NCBI RefSeq assembly: GCF_010093815.1 | Contig: NW_022985572.1 | Location: 229,548 to 293,547 of the forward strand | Origin: Pseudovirgaria hyperparasitica | Lineage: Eukaryota; Ascomycota; Dothideomycetes; Acrospermales; Acrospermaceae | Direction: 5' to 3' | Length of the DNA: 64,000 nt | Part shown: positions 1 through 11,400 of the stretch, piece after piece | How the letters are laid out: each line of letters opens with the position of its first letter | Numbering within the stretch: the stretch's first letter is position 1 | The notes under the pieces: generated by a model | What the model saw: the letters and a program-made list of their open reading frames with translations, nothing else | Databases searched by the model: none | What the model was told of the DNA's origin: nothing | Made by a program: the position numbers and the translations under genes

Positions 1-497
1 CATCTTGATTTTGGTGCTGTGGCTGTCGGCGTAGAGAGTGAGATAACAGAGGCGATTGGGATGTATGGCCGTTCCACAGTGAATCAACTATCTCCTATAA
101 GGGGACATGCGATTACTGTCTTGCTCACTTTCACCGCTAAACTGACAGCTGAAATCGTCAGAAGCAAGAGCTGAAGCTGGACGTAAGAACTAATAAAGCA
201 TCCTCTATCGACGCCACGAACGCCACGGACGCCACGCGAGCTGCCAAACATTTGGACCCCTACAACTATGCTTGAAGAAGATGCATCGTTCCAGCGAAGT
301 CTCACCGCATCACATTGTAGATCTTACGTTGTCAGCTTGAGCACCATTTCAGTAGCGAGTGCTATAGAAAGCGCGGAAGGGTGGAAAAGTCAGCACTCGT
401 TGCAGAATATGATTGTTTTCACTACAGCCAAACAAGCAGGCATTCTGCTATCGAGATATTATCGCGGTTCGTCATGTCAAGACAACAACACCGCCGC
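1..497. other. Intergenic, left edge
   Basis: I see no supportable gene here. Short open frames exist on both strands but have no start context, splice logic or recognisable protein features. The right end is the 3' flank of the REX4-like gene. A gene lying mainly left of the window could reach in with its UTR. Confidence 0.5.
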
Positions 498-1523
498 TCA
501 TTTCTTTCGTTTCTTCTTTTTCTTGTTTCTTATTCTCTGCTTTTCCCTCCTCATCTCGTCTCGCTCTTCCCTCTCTTCTTCTGCTGCCGCATCGGGTTTC
601 ACTTCCTTCCTTACACCATAGTGCCGGACGGCTTCCCTCTCGAAGCCGTCCTTTTCTCTTCGATATAGCGCCATAGTGGCGCGTGCGTCCACGACACTAG
701 AGTGCTCGCCTTGTTGGATCTTAATCCCAAGGAATGTATCCGCAAGCCTCTTTAATGCAGGTGATCGTCCTCCTGCAATTTCTCGATACGGTGGGTACTT
801 CGACGTGTCGCGTATGTCTTGCTTTGGGTGGTTTATGATGAGAGCTTGCAAGTCATTTTTTACTGCGTGCGCCACAAGTATTCTCCCATTCAAAAGACCT
901 TTGACATCGTCCTGCACCATTTTGAAACTCCTCGCAACTCCTTCCTGGAGATGCTCCTCTGCGATACCACTCACATGTGTCCTATAGTCCGTGACAGGTA
1001 ACACAGGTAGGACATAGCTGTCGTATAGTACATCCCCATGGTAGTTCGTTATCGACACTCGAGCCAGTTGTGAATCGGAGTACGGAGGTGGACCAATACC
1101 CACCATCTCACAGTCCAAAGCAACATATCTATTTTTCTGCGAAGTGGCGGCAGGATAGAAACCTTGATTTGATATGAAGGGTTCCGAGAGAGGTTTGAGA
1201 AGGGCAGATGTTGGATTATCGTCGTCGAAAGGGACTTTGGCAATGTCGATAGAGGAGTGAGGTTGAAGCTGAGCTGATGGTGCAGCCGTAGTGCCATTCC
1301 CAGGCTGTTCTCGGGAGAAGTAAGAGCCCATCTTCGTGCGATTCACTTTCAGGGTCCCATTGGTTGCATGGACTTTGACCTTCTTTGTAATGCCATTGGG
1401 CTTCGCACCAGCCGTGTGTTTTCTCTTCAATGACTTCTCTGCTTTATCTTCAGCTTGGCATTTCCCTTTCTGTAGTGTTTTTTGAATCTTCTTCCAGTTA
1501 CTGGACAGATTAGCTATCTCCAT
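498..1523 (-). CDS. REX4: REX4-type RNA 3'-5' exonuclease
   Basis: Intronless frame of 341 residues. Residues about 1-75 are Lys-rich and basic, as in nucleolar proteins. A DEDDh exonuclease domain follows at roughly residues 130-290. I see ExoI as ALDCEMVGIG (the D-x-E pair), an ILVAHAVKNDLQAL segment for ExoII, and HSSVVDARATMALYR for ExoIII with its His and Asp. The C-terminus ends in a Lys/Arg run. The layout matches the REXO4/REX4 family, which acts in pre-rRNA processing in the nucleolus; that role is family knowledge. The 279 bp to the ESA1-like start is a shared divergent promoter. The first ATG of the frame gives the usual family length. I am confident of the family and less so of the exact substrate. 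Confidence 0.93.
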   Translation of the reverse strand: MEIANLSSNWKKIQKTLQKGKCQAEDKAEKSLKRKHTAGAKPNGITKKVKVHATNGTLKVNRTKMGSYFSREQPGNGTTAAPSAQLQPHSSIDIAKVPFDDDNPTSALLKPLSEPFISNQGFYPAATSQKNRYVALDCEMVGIGPPPYSDSQLARVSITNYHGDVLYDSYVLPVLPVTDYRTHVSGIAEEHLQEGVARSFKMVQDDVKGLLNGRILVAHAVKNDLQALIINHPKQDIRDTSKYPPYREIAGGRSPALKRLADTFLGIKIQQGEHSSVVDARATMALYRREKDGFEREAVRHYGVRKEVKPDAAAEEEREERDEMRREKQRIRNKKKKKRKK

Positions 1524-1802
1524 GCCGGGTCATGTGTCACATATTCATGCTGTGGTTGGGCTGTGAAATTTATCATCCTGCGCAAAATTACAGCGGAGCT
1601 TGGGAAAGTTCTGGCAGGCCCGAGCGCGCCGAAATCTTAGCGCGCGAAACTGCCACTTCCGCAAAGGCGGTCAGCAGCACTAGCTATCACGTGTATCCGT
1701 TGCTGAAGCGAGTTCAAGATGCGACAGAATACTAATCATCAACAACGCAATACATCCATCTGTCTTCATCTCCAAACTCTGAATATCGCTTTTGCTATCT
1801 GA

Positions 1803-3610
1803 ATGGCGCCCAGAGAGGGCTCAAATGAGCCATCAGGTACCCCAGTGCCGTTAGAAAAAGGCTTTGCAACCTTAGCGACGCTTAGGTAAGATACGCATAG
1901 ATGGTATATAGATAAGTGAAAGCTAACATGCGTATTCGTAGGACTGGAGTCAAAGCTTGGGTTCACAAAGTGAGTAACCTTGTGATTTGAGGTCTGCGCG
2001 CGCACTCGGAAAGGACGTGGGTTCTTATAGACCTCAACAAAAGTCCATTAGCGGATTTTCCAGTCTGATTCTTTGCACAAATGTCTTATGCATGATCGAG
2101 AAGATCGGGATACTTGAAGAGACTACTGCTGACTGTTTCTCAGGATGGAGAATATCGCAAAGCAGAAATTCTGGCAATACAACCAAAGAAAGGAACGAAT
2201 ACGTACTATGTCCATTACGAAGAGTTTAATAAACGTCTCGATGAATGGGTGCGCCCTGATCGGATAGATCTGACTCGCGAAGTGGAATGGCCAGCTCCTG
2301 AGAAGCCTGACAAGAAGAAGACTCAAGGCGCACCACCGAAAGCTCAACAGCCTCAATCTAAATCCGATGCCGCCTCCAAAAACCAGAAGAAGACGCTCAA
2401 AAGACCACGCTCCTCGCAAGGTGGAACCCCAGAAGTGTTGACTGATGCCGGGAATAGCAAGTCCTCACGCCCATCACGTGCATCTGGCAAAGAGAATAAG
2501 GAGGTCACAATTCTTGCCCCTGAAATTACCGACCTCGCCACTCCGAAGGTGGAAGACGAGGAGATCGATCTAGTAGATGTGCAGGACGCTGCCGCTGCTG
2601 CGAAGGCCGCACCCCCTGAAGAATATTCGCGCGAGGAGGAAATTGAAAAGCTGCGCACCTCAGGCTCGCTCACCCAGAATCAGACCGAGATCTCGCGTGT
2701 ACGTAATCTTGAAAAAATCCAAATGGGAAAGCATGAGATTGAGCCATGGTACTTCAGTCCGTACCCAGTCGAATTCGCAGAGGAGGATATGGTGTATATC
2801 TGCGAGTTTTGCCTAGGATACTACGCCGACGTGACGCAGTTTGAACGGCATCGTGAGAAATGTACTTTGCAACACCCACCCGGCAACGAGATCTACCGCG
2901 ATGATTTCGTTTCGTTCTTCGAAATTGATGGCCGGCGACAAAGAACATGGTGTCGCAATTTGTGTCTCTTATCAAAGCTGTTCCTGGATCACAAGACGCT
3001 GTACTACGACGTCGACCCGTTTCTGTTCTACTGCATGTGCATCCGCTCAGAACATGGCTGCCACTTTGTCGGTTACTTCTCCAAAGAAAAGGAGTCCGCG
3101 GAAGGTTACAACGTTGCATGTATCCTGACCCTCCCTCAGTACCAACGCGCCGGATTCGGAAGACTGCTCATCCAATTCAGCTACGAGCTCAGCAAGCGCG
3201 AAGGTAAACTTGGTAGTCCCGAGAAGCCCCTGAGTGATTTAGGTCTTCTAGGCTATCGAGCTTACTGGCAGGAAACAATTGTCGACCTCCTAATGGACGG
3301 ACGCACCGACGCGAATGTTGAAGAGCTTGGTGCCATCACTGCGATGACGACTAACGATGTACTGCACACCCTCCAGAACCTTAACATGCTACGTTATTCG
3401 GTAGGTGGTCACGACATACAGAAGAAGTATATTGAGACTCACTGGTCGCAGAAGAACCAACATGTCATCGTTCTGACGGACGCGGTTATTGAGCAACGTG
3501 AGCGGCAGAAGGAGAAGGAGAAGCTGAGAGGCAAGAGAGTCATTGATCCAGAGCGATTGCAGTGGAAACCGCCAGTATTCACTGCAAGCAGCCGGACGTG
3601 GAATTGGTGA
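1803..3610 (+). CDS. ESA1: MYST histone acetyltransferase Esa1 (KAT5)
   Basis: Three exons, 1803-1885, 1942-1969 and 2144-3610, join in phase to 525 residues. The first two short exons plus the start of exon 3 form the Tudor-knot/chromo-barrel domain ([32 protein letters not shown]). A charged linker at about residues 75-200 is followed by the MYST C2HC zinc finger (CEFCLGYY, then H and C). The acetyl-CoA site reads [10 protein letters not shown]. The catalytic cysteine lies in NVACILTLP and the catalytic glutamate in [11 protein letters not shown]. Esa1 is the essential NuA4 catalytic subunit that acetylates H4, H2A and H2A.Z. QRAGFGR departs slightly from the commoner QRMGYGR. The gene is divergent from the REX4-like gene and convergent with the phosphatase. 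Family assignment is very secure. Confidence 0.97.
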
Positions 3611-3795
3611 TTTCATCTCAATCTGTTTTATCGTTTAGCATGGCGCCGTGGCTGGCATGATTCTGGAGTTCTTGCGTGGTGTCAGGACAGAAATGGTCTT
3701 TGGGTGGCTGTGATGCATGGTTGAAGGTTCTACGTTACGTATGGGGTATGTTTTGATATATTGCTCTATTCAAGAGGCTTATGTTCTCTGACTTC

Positions 3796-5297
3796 TCACA
3801 AGAAGTAGTCCGCAACTGGCTTCTTAGCCGGCATCCCCCTGGAATCTTGCGGTGCTGCTTCAAATACCCTATATCTGCGCCCGGGACCTTCTCTATTCCT
3901 TTCATTCAGTACGCCTCTACTTCTCCCAATGTCGCCGTTACTCCGTGGTACGAAGCCCCCGTTGCCTCCGTCTTCGCCAAGCTCTAGAATTGCGGCTACG
4001 TTGCCACATCGATAGCAGTAGTTGGGTGCACTCCACACTGTGACAATTGTGCTTTCAAACATCTCTTTGAAACCCTCCATGACTAGCTGATGTGCGCGGG
4101 CGATGAGCGACAGATTGTTCGTATGGTTGAAACATTTGACAATGTCGGCACCGAAAAGAAACCCAGCGCCTCGTGGAGAAAGTCCCCATCCGTCAATCTC
4201 GTCAGGATCAGACCAGAGAAGATCACACATGGCGCCTTCATGTGGAACTTCCTGCTTGCGATCAAGGAGGCGAATCTTGTCAATCGTATCGATCAGGGGC
4301 GAGAGGCCGCCATGGACGCAGAGAACAGCTCCAGAATTAGACGTACGAGAGCCGTTGGAGGAGGATGTGGCACCGGTCCCACTTGGGCCAGAGGCAGATG
4401 GAGCAATAGGAGACGAAGACGGAAGTGTCTTGGAAGGTGAAAGAGGGGCTTGTTGCTGTGATGCACGTGGAAAGCGCGACATGATCTCGCCGGCGGAATT
4501 GAGTATCTCGATCTCGATGTCTTGGTCAGCGTAGGAGTTCTGTTCGGATTGTGAAGCCGTGTCAGAGCTTTGGAATGGCGCTGCAGAGGGCTCAAGGTTG
4601 GTAGTGGCGCCTGTGACGAGCGCACCAAGGGCAAGGTAGTCGAAGACGTCGCAGCAATACCTGACAACACGGGTGAGCAATTCCCCTCTGCCCAACTTTG
4701 AGTAATGTTATTCATACCTCCAAACATTTGCGCTCCCGTATTTTCTTATGCATTCGTCATAGAATCCATATACTGTCGTAATCTGTCGTGATTCGTGATT
4801 TCCCCTAATGAGGGTGATGCGGTCTGGGTATCGTACTTTGAGGCAAAGAAGAAGTAAAAAGGACTCGAGAGAATAGAACCCCCGATCAACGAAGTCGCCT
4901 GGAATCACTTTAGCTGTCTTGGACCCAGAGCAGATTCAAAGGTGTCGTACCCATGAACAAATAATTAGTCTCTGGCACATCGCCACCAACACGAAAAAGC
5001 TCCATCAAGTCGTGGAACTGTCCATGGATATCGCCACATATCTGAAACCTGTTTAGCAAAGCCAGAGCATGTATGAATACCTTAGGACTCTCTACCGTCA
5101 CTGGCGCATCAACGCCCACCACATTGCCTTCCTCGATCAGCAGCTCGCGCGCTTTGTACGTAAGCTCACGGACTTGGTTTTCCGGTATAAGACGACATGC
5201 GCGTAGCTGTGCGATAGCCCTATGGGAGGTATTAATCAGTCGTAGTTCTAATACGATAGCAAGCCTTGTACGTCACTCACTTGTCAAGGTCACTCAT
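3796..5297 (-). CDS. PP2A-family phosphatase, PP4/PPG1-like, with insertions
   Basis: Five exons (5297-5281, 5219-5096, 5041-4951, 4898-4718, 4660-3796) join to about 425 residues. The metal-site motifs GDIHG, GDFVDRG and RGNHES are intact, as is [11 protein letters not shown]. The C-terminus ends KKPVADYFL, with the DYFL tail used for carboxymethylation in PP2A-like enzymes. Normal PP2A/PP4 catalytic subunits have about 307 residues. The excess comes from a roughly 90-residue Ser/Pro-rich insertion between DYLALGALV and LCVHGGLSP, and a roughly 37-residue Gly/Arg-rich insertion after ILELGEDG. The MSDLDK start and [14 protein letters not shown] favour PP4/PPG1 over PP2A proper. Which of the two it is cannot be settled without a tree. 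The start was chosen from the conserved N-terminus, with the first intron after only five codons. Confidence 0.92.
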
Positions 5298-5990
5298 GTT
5301 TGTGCTTTGAACCTTTCCGTCTGACTAAAGCTGACCCGAAGTCGGGCGCCTTAGGGTAATGCTTGACACTCCGGTAGAATTGTTTAAAAGTGTCGGCTCT
5401 TCAAGGGTGCGTCCTGGTGGGAATCGACTATGTGTGTGGTAAGTTGTAGAGTTGTGAAAAGCGAATGTAGTGGTGGCGCCTAGGAAGCAAGCATGCGATA
5501 TGGCGTAGATGCGCCGTATATTGACAATCTACCGGGCTCATCAAGACTTATAGCTACACATTATTGAAGACGATCGTGGGATCATAGGGTTCGGGCAGGG
5601 TCTTGGTGTTGTTGAGTACAGGTCGGCAGTAGAGTTGGTCACCAAATGCAACGCGCAACGGGAGAACAGCTCGGCGCAGCGCCAAGTCTTTTCGGAGGAG
5701 AGCCACCTTCTGTCAATTTATGCACAGACTTCGAGTATCAACATCGTTGTTCACCCCGCCCAACGTCTTGCAATCGCTACTCCCAATGCGGCGGCAGTGT
5801 ACATATCGCACCGAGAAGACCATCTTGGATCGCTAGCTGACATCCACCAGGTGTCTCCGAAGCTGCCGTATTCTCCCCAGCACTCGCCATTCAGTCTTGA
5901 TCCCTTTTCCACCTCATCCCAAACGATATCTTGCCGCGCCACGGTCTTCACACCTACCGTCACCCTTCCGACACTGTATCGTATTGAAAG
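5298..5990. other. Intergenic between phosphatase and small membrane protein
   Basis: This is divergent promoter space of about 690 bp. A frame at 5635-6114 overlaps the next gene in another phase and has no recognisable content; I read it as spurious. No repeats or RNA genes are evident. Confidence 0.4.
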
Positions 5991-6383
5991 ATGCCTCCAG
6001 CTCTCCACCCTCGCTCACGTTGGACAACTTCACTCTTTACCTCAACTCTTCTCGTTTCGTTCCTCGTTGTCGGCACACCACACATACTGCCATGTCCAGC
6101 ACCACGGAATATAGCTGCAGACTCGAGGGACTTAACAGACCCTTCTAGACCTCGACGGCGGAGAAAGCGCGCCTCTGGGGCGTCTGAGGATCCGGAGGTA
6201 CAAAGTAAAGAAGTTGAGCCTGGGAGGGAGTGTCCTGTGCCCAAGCCATCAGGACTAGTAGGTCAAATACTCGGCTTCAAGGAGCGGAAAGAGAACACAG
6301 AGAATCCTACAATCATAATAGAGAGTACTAGGACAAAAGAGAGACGGAAAGCCATGGATGAAAAGACGGATCAGAACAGGTAA
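5991..6383 (+). CDS. Small single-span membrane protein, unknown function
   Basis: Intronless frame of 130 residues. After a short basic N-terminus there is one hydrophobic segment at about residues 13-31 (LFTSTLLVSFLVVGTPHIL), immediately followed by PCPAPR. The rest is charged and hydrophilic, with an RRRRKR cluster and a later CPVPKPSGLVGQILGF segment. This layout fits a small inner-membrane or ER protein with a soluble tail. I do not recognise the family. The paired CP motifs look conserved-like, and the composition is coding rather than random. No neighbour suggests a role. Confidence 0.6.
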   Translation: MPPALHPRSRWTTSLFTSTLLVSFLVVGTPHILPCPAPRNIAADSRDLTDPSRPRRRRKRASGASEDPEVQSKEVEPGRECPVPKPSGLVGQILGFKERKENTENPTIIIESTRTKERRKAMDEKTDQNR

Positions 6384-6846
6384 CAGCAATGGCTGAAGTA
6401 GCAGCCTAAGACGAAGGTCCGTATGATCGCATAATTGTACAATACTGTATAGAGATCATGAGCCATGTAAAATACCAGGCAATTGGACGTGTCGCATATC
6501 GCTAGACTATTATGGAAAGGTGTATAATTGCTTGACCGGATTCTTGTTACAGGTCATTAAAGTACTTTCTTTTTCGGAACGCTAAGGGGTAGAACTCTAG
6601 CTGAGTTATGTGCCAGAGGTGTGCGCGGTCAAAATCATCACAACAGAATAGCTGTATGTATGTTCTTCGATGTACTCAGCCCTATGGCCGTTTAGCTTGG
6701 CCTACCTACCTGGCTAGTTGCCTAGACGCTAGCAAAGCTCCCTAGAATCTGGTATGACGTCTGCTGGAATAGCTAATATTCGACGCAACTTAATGCTGAA
6801 ATTGCTGCCACTCAGGGGAACATCTTATTACGTCCGAAACAGCATA
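6384..6846. other. Intergenic
   Basis: Short 3' flank of the membrane-protein gene and 5' flank of the thioredoxin-like gene. The frame upstream of 6847 stays open to an earlier ATG at 6754, so a longer N-terminus of the next protein is possible. Nothing else is visible. Confidence 0.35.
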
Positions 6847-7435
6847 ATGATACTCAGAAACCCGAGTTTACTGTCTACCCTCTCAACAGCTCGTTGCGCC
6901 CTCCAACATCGCCAATTCAGCTGCAGCGCATCCCGGGCAGCAAAGAACCGCATTTTCAATTCGTATGCCTCGACTTCTATGCCACCACCAGGGATCAATG
7001 AATGGCTGACAAGATTTTAGTATCCGCCGGCCTGATGACCTCCATACTCTCAACCTTCTCTCCTCGTCCTCATCTACGCCGCTACTTACATTCTGGTCGA
7101 CCGCCTGGTGCCCATCTTGTAGCACTGTACGGCCGCTGATACGCGAATTGATCGAAGAGCATGGCGTGGGAGAAAGTGAAGGTGGGATCGGGTTTGTTGA
7201 AGTCGAGATGGATAGCCCAGAGATTGGCGACCTGCCGGTGCAATATATGATCGCGTCGATGCCCACGCTGATGGCGTTTTCGCGCGGAGAGCCTCAGGTT
7301 GAGACCAAGGTCACTTTACCCGAGAAGATGAAGGATAGGGCATGGATAGAGGAATGGATAAGGACAGAAGCGAAAAGAGGCGGTGCTGGTGGTGCCGGCG
7401 GAAGTATATTTGGAAGCTGGTTTGGAAAGGGGTGA
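6847..7435 (+). CDS. Mitochondrial-type thioredoxin-like protein
   Basis: Exons 6847-6962 and 7021-7435 join in phase (176 residues). The 58 bp intron has donor GTATGC, a textbook branch site GCTGAC and acceptor ATTTTAG. The N-terminus is Arg/Ser/Leu-rich without acids, as in mitochondrial presequences. The thioredoxin fold shows a WCPSC active site (STAWCPSCSTV) and a cis-proline loop ASMPTLMAF. The C-terminus is Gly-rich (GGAGGAGGSIFGSW). It should be a dithiol reductase or a related redox adaptor. The first Cys follows Trp as in thioredoxin, but CPSC rather than CGPC argues against a classical thioredoxin. An upstream in-frame ATG at 6754 would add 31 residues; I prefer 6847 because the presequence then starts cleanly. 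Confidence 0.85.
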
Positions 7436-7484
7436 AGAAAATGACATTGTATTCTCGTTTACGAATGTTGAGTCGCCAGGCTAT

Positions 7485-8456
7485 CTAAAGATCATTGCGT
7501 AGGCTGTCAGCTTCACTTAGAATCTCCCTCATCCAGCTGGTCGTGACTTCTTCATCAAATTCGCGCAGTCCCGGCGTCCGTCCCAACATCACCCCGTTCT
7601 CTCCTGTTTCGGAGCGCACATTATACGCAACTTGGTGTAAGTGTTGTGCACATCCAAGGAAATCGTATACATCGATAAGCTCTGTAGCAAATGGCAGTGT
7701 CCTAAGCCTCATAGGCGGGGTTGTGGTGGTGGCTTGAGGCGCGCACTGTATGCTGCATTCGATTACATGGAGGTTCAATCTTTTAACGCCGGTGAATTTG
7801 AACTCCAGCAGTCTCCGTATAGCCTCAATCACGGCTTCCATCATTTCCTTCGCCTTGCAATGATATTCAGACTGGTTGCAATTCTTTGTACAGCATTCGT
7901 AGACCATGTGCAGCATGATAACATTCAAAGTACCAATGCGCTCAAGATCAGTCTTTTTGAGATGGCGTGGAATTTCTAATTCAACGGAAGTCTTATTCGC
8001 CTCGTTTTCACCGCGGATAACGAAATGCTGTCGTTTGAAATTGAAGTTCTCAATTACAGGAATGATGAAATCCTTGGTGCCGTCCTTGACGCTCAACCAG
8101 ATTTCGAGTTTCTCGGCGCGGAACATCGATATCAAAACTTCGGCATGGAAACGCTTGCAGGTGTATGCCAGACCTAGTAATCGAGGCATTGGGTCCTGTG
8201 GTCGGGTGTTATAGAGACCACTATCGTATCGAGGACAGCTTTCGTCCACCAAGTGTTCGACTATCATCAGGGTGATTTCGACAGGAAGATTGATCAAACT
8301 TGATCCTAGCGATGGTCGTGAGATTCGTCTTCGCTTCCTACATGATAGAAAGGTGCTTCCAGTAATGGGCCTCTTGATCAGTCTTGTAGGTTGGAGCCAA
8401 ATACTTGACCTGGGTTCGAAATCGACTGAAAGTTGCTGGTGGACCGGGCGTACCAA
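7485..8456 (-). CDS. F-box-like protein
   Basis: Intronless frame of 323 residues. Residues about 45-110 resemble the degenerate F-boxes common in Dothideomycetes: LINLPVEITLMIVEHL, then LGLAYTCKRFHAEVL. The rest is a mixed helical region with several cysteines (ECCTKNCNQSEYHC) and no recognisable repeat domain. F-box proteins link substrates to SCF ubiquitin ligases through Skp1; here that is inference from the N-terminal motif alone. It is convergent with the thioredoxin-like gene, with only 49 bp between stop codons. Confidence 0.65.
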   Translation of the reverse strand: MVRPVHQQLSVDFEPRSSIWLQPTRLIKRPITGSTFLSCRKRRRISRPSLGSSLINLPVEITLMIVEHLVDESCPRYDSGLYNTRPQDPMPRLLGLAYTCKRFHAEVLISMFRAEKLEIWLSVKDGTKDFIIPVIENFNFKRQHFVIRGENEANKTSVELEIPRHLKKTDLERIGTLNVIMLHMVYECCTKNCNQSEYHCKAKEMMEAVIEAIRRLLEFKFTGVKRLNLHVIECSIQCAPQATTTTPPMRLRTLPFATELIDVYDFLGCAQHLHQVAYNVRSETGENGVMLGRTPGLREFDEEVTTSWMREILSEADSLRNDL

Positions 8457-11400
8457 ACTCTGGGCTTGACTGTCTTCTCGACTTTCAGATCCAGCTGTAG
8501 GCGTGATATCTTCAAGTTTAGAGCTTCGAGGTCTGACGGGCCGTCCTATTCCATCTGAAGGTATTGTACAACATATGTCAGAGTATTTTAATCAGGGATT
8601 TCTCTTGGCAGATCGAAGTGAAACAGCCGTGGAATATCACTGTCTCCGGTAAAAAATTGTTGAAGACAGTCAGCTGCTTGGGGATCTCCTTCCTCATGCC
8701 GACGCGTACTAGGGGGAAGAACAGGTCCCTTCCCTGTTCTGGGTTGTAACATAGAACACATTTCTGAGTAAATAGCCACTAGCTTTGCGTTCACTCCAAT
8801 TTTGGACTCAAAGCCAGTCACTTATGACTGTAGTCAAAGAAACAGTCCATTCTTTCGGCCCATTTGGGGTTATAATCATAGCTGATTATGTACATTTACG
8901 AATTTTCAATTAACTTTCACAGGGGACAAAGCGTAAGTAGCCTCACTGTCCTCATTCATCCCGCAAAGCACGCCGTTTTAAGACACAGTGCTCACTGTGC
9001 GCTCGGCAGATTCACACACAGTTCTAGTACACTTTGACACGTTGACTTACCCGGCATATGGGAAAGAACATATAACGTGCGCGAATCTCTCCACCCGCAC
9101 TCTCCTTCTCCAAATCAAGTATCTTCTGAGGCACTAACTTCACATCACGCAAGTGTATGCTGTGTTAAGTAGGGAAACCTAATCATCGAAATGTTTGTGG
9201 TGGAACAAGCTGGCCATGTTTGATCACACGTAAACAAGCTTAAATATGGACTGGACTCTGTTTCATTATACTCAGACACAACGTCAATCTGATATATTCT
9301 GAGCCACATCTGTTCTCAGTCCTTGGTAGACTCAACAGTGATGATGATTGACGGCGATACGCGATGGTCAAAAGATCATTGGTGAAAACGATGATTATCA
9401 GAGCTATCCAAGTGGAACATGAACACACGACATACCCCTGAACGGGCTACTTGCTCATATCATTTCCCCCTTACGAAAGAGAGAGCTTGCTACGAAAGTG
9501 CTGATATATGTATGATGTAGTTCATTACCTGATGATGATAGATGTCAGCAACATAATGCGTGTATACGTAGCTCTACCTATCCCTTCAATCTCAGTTTGA
9601 GGAGGAGGCTGTTCGGTGTACTTGACCACTTATATCACTTAGCATCGTCATGGATATTTCACACATTTGGTATGCTCTTTTCACTACCCAGACGTCGAAT
9701 CATTCAGTAGTCTATAGGCCACTCGGAATCAATTTTGTAAAAATCAATATCACCATAGGCTACCACTGTTTAGAATTAGATGGTAGGAGTGCTTTCACGT
9801 AGATGTTAACCACGTATGGAGTGGCCACTGTAAAACCATAGTAATCATAGTGTAAGACTAGATGCATCGACGTGGTACAATATTTGTCATCCAACCTTTG
9901 TACCGAAAACCGCTCGCTCCTATACAGTGACCAGACAAGATATAACGAGATTATCGGGTTACACAACACTTGTCATTTCAGCACCGACACAAGGAACAAT
10001 GACACCAGTACCCGATATCCCTCCCCTTCTTGATGCTTTCTTTTTCTTCTGTACTACCACCTCGCTAAGGCACTTCTACTTGAAAGCGCGCCAATGCGTA
10101 AGAAGATCCGACAATGGCTAGCGTCAACTTTGAAAACAAAATATGGCCGTCCTTTCCCCATATCAAACTTGCATGTTAATCTTAGACGACTATGCGTCCG
10201 TGAATATGATAGTCTCATGCTGGGTAGGACATCTATTCATGATTGTCTTCAGTGTGTGATAATGATGTACACTACTGAACTATCGAAACACAAACATTCA
10301 CATTTCTAAAGGGTCGTTATGCTCAAACAAGGGGGAAGTACGGCTCGATATATCATTGGTGGGATACCTTGGAATTTGGAGACTACAAGGACGCGTCTTG
10401 GGGTTAGATTTACAGCTGACATACGGTGCTCTGTGTCCCTTGGCTTTAGAACAAGGGACATACGTAAGAGCATGAAGTATGAGCAGACTAATTAAGCCTG
10501 TACATTGCTCCACTTCCCTCTTCTAGACACGCGAAGCTCTATCTGTGGAGTGTATGTAGTCCTCGGCGGTTTTCCAACAGTTCATCTATGTTATAATGTG
10601 CAGATATCCCGCACACCCCATGGTGAGCACAATGATCCAATCCCTGCTCTTCCCGGCGTTGCCACTACGAGGCATTACCTACGAGATTCCCCATCCATGA
10701 GCGAATTTTATAGTCCTGAACACTAGTATCGCCGACGATCATCATCGGGGTCTTGAGATGAGTGTTCAGCGACTACTGGAATAGGTACGGTTTGCCACTT
10801 TTTTGATTGTTTCCCGGAAAAAGCCGGAGCATGTCCTCCGCCAAAAAGTTTTGGTATACAGAAACAGAGAACCCGAGACACAGGGAGCGGGCCAGCTTTG
10901 GAAATTGGAAGTCGGAAATCGGCAATCGGATCTTGCCGTGAGTTGTCCACGCACATAGGGGGGGTATCGTGTGTTTATCTCCCATTATCTGCTGTAACTA
11001 TGTGGGTACGCGGAGGCGTATGTAAAAAGAATGTCACCGTGGTCGGGTCGGCATTGCTAATCGGCATCGGTGGCGTTCATCATCTGTTCGTACACCAGAC
11101 GCGTGCATAGAACGTGATAGCAGGGATAGATCGATCATCTAGTGACATACAATTGTCAGTGTCATATGATTCCAGTGGTACGCTTTATGCAATTTCAGAT
11201 CGTCAAGTACAGTAACTGAGTCAAGTGAGAGCCCCGACTAGCCCTTATATGAACCTGGGTTCCACAGTGCCTGGTGAACACGAGCCACGACGATCTCGTC
11301 CTACAGCACTACTAGCTGGAGCGACTCTTAGTGTCCAGTGTCCACTCTCCTCTACATGAGCCCTCGAACGGGGCTGCTTCTGACCCTGATCCTACATCGA

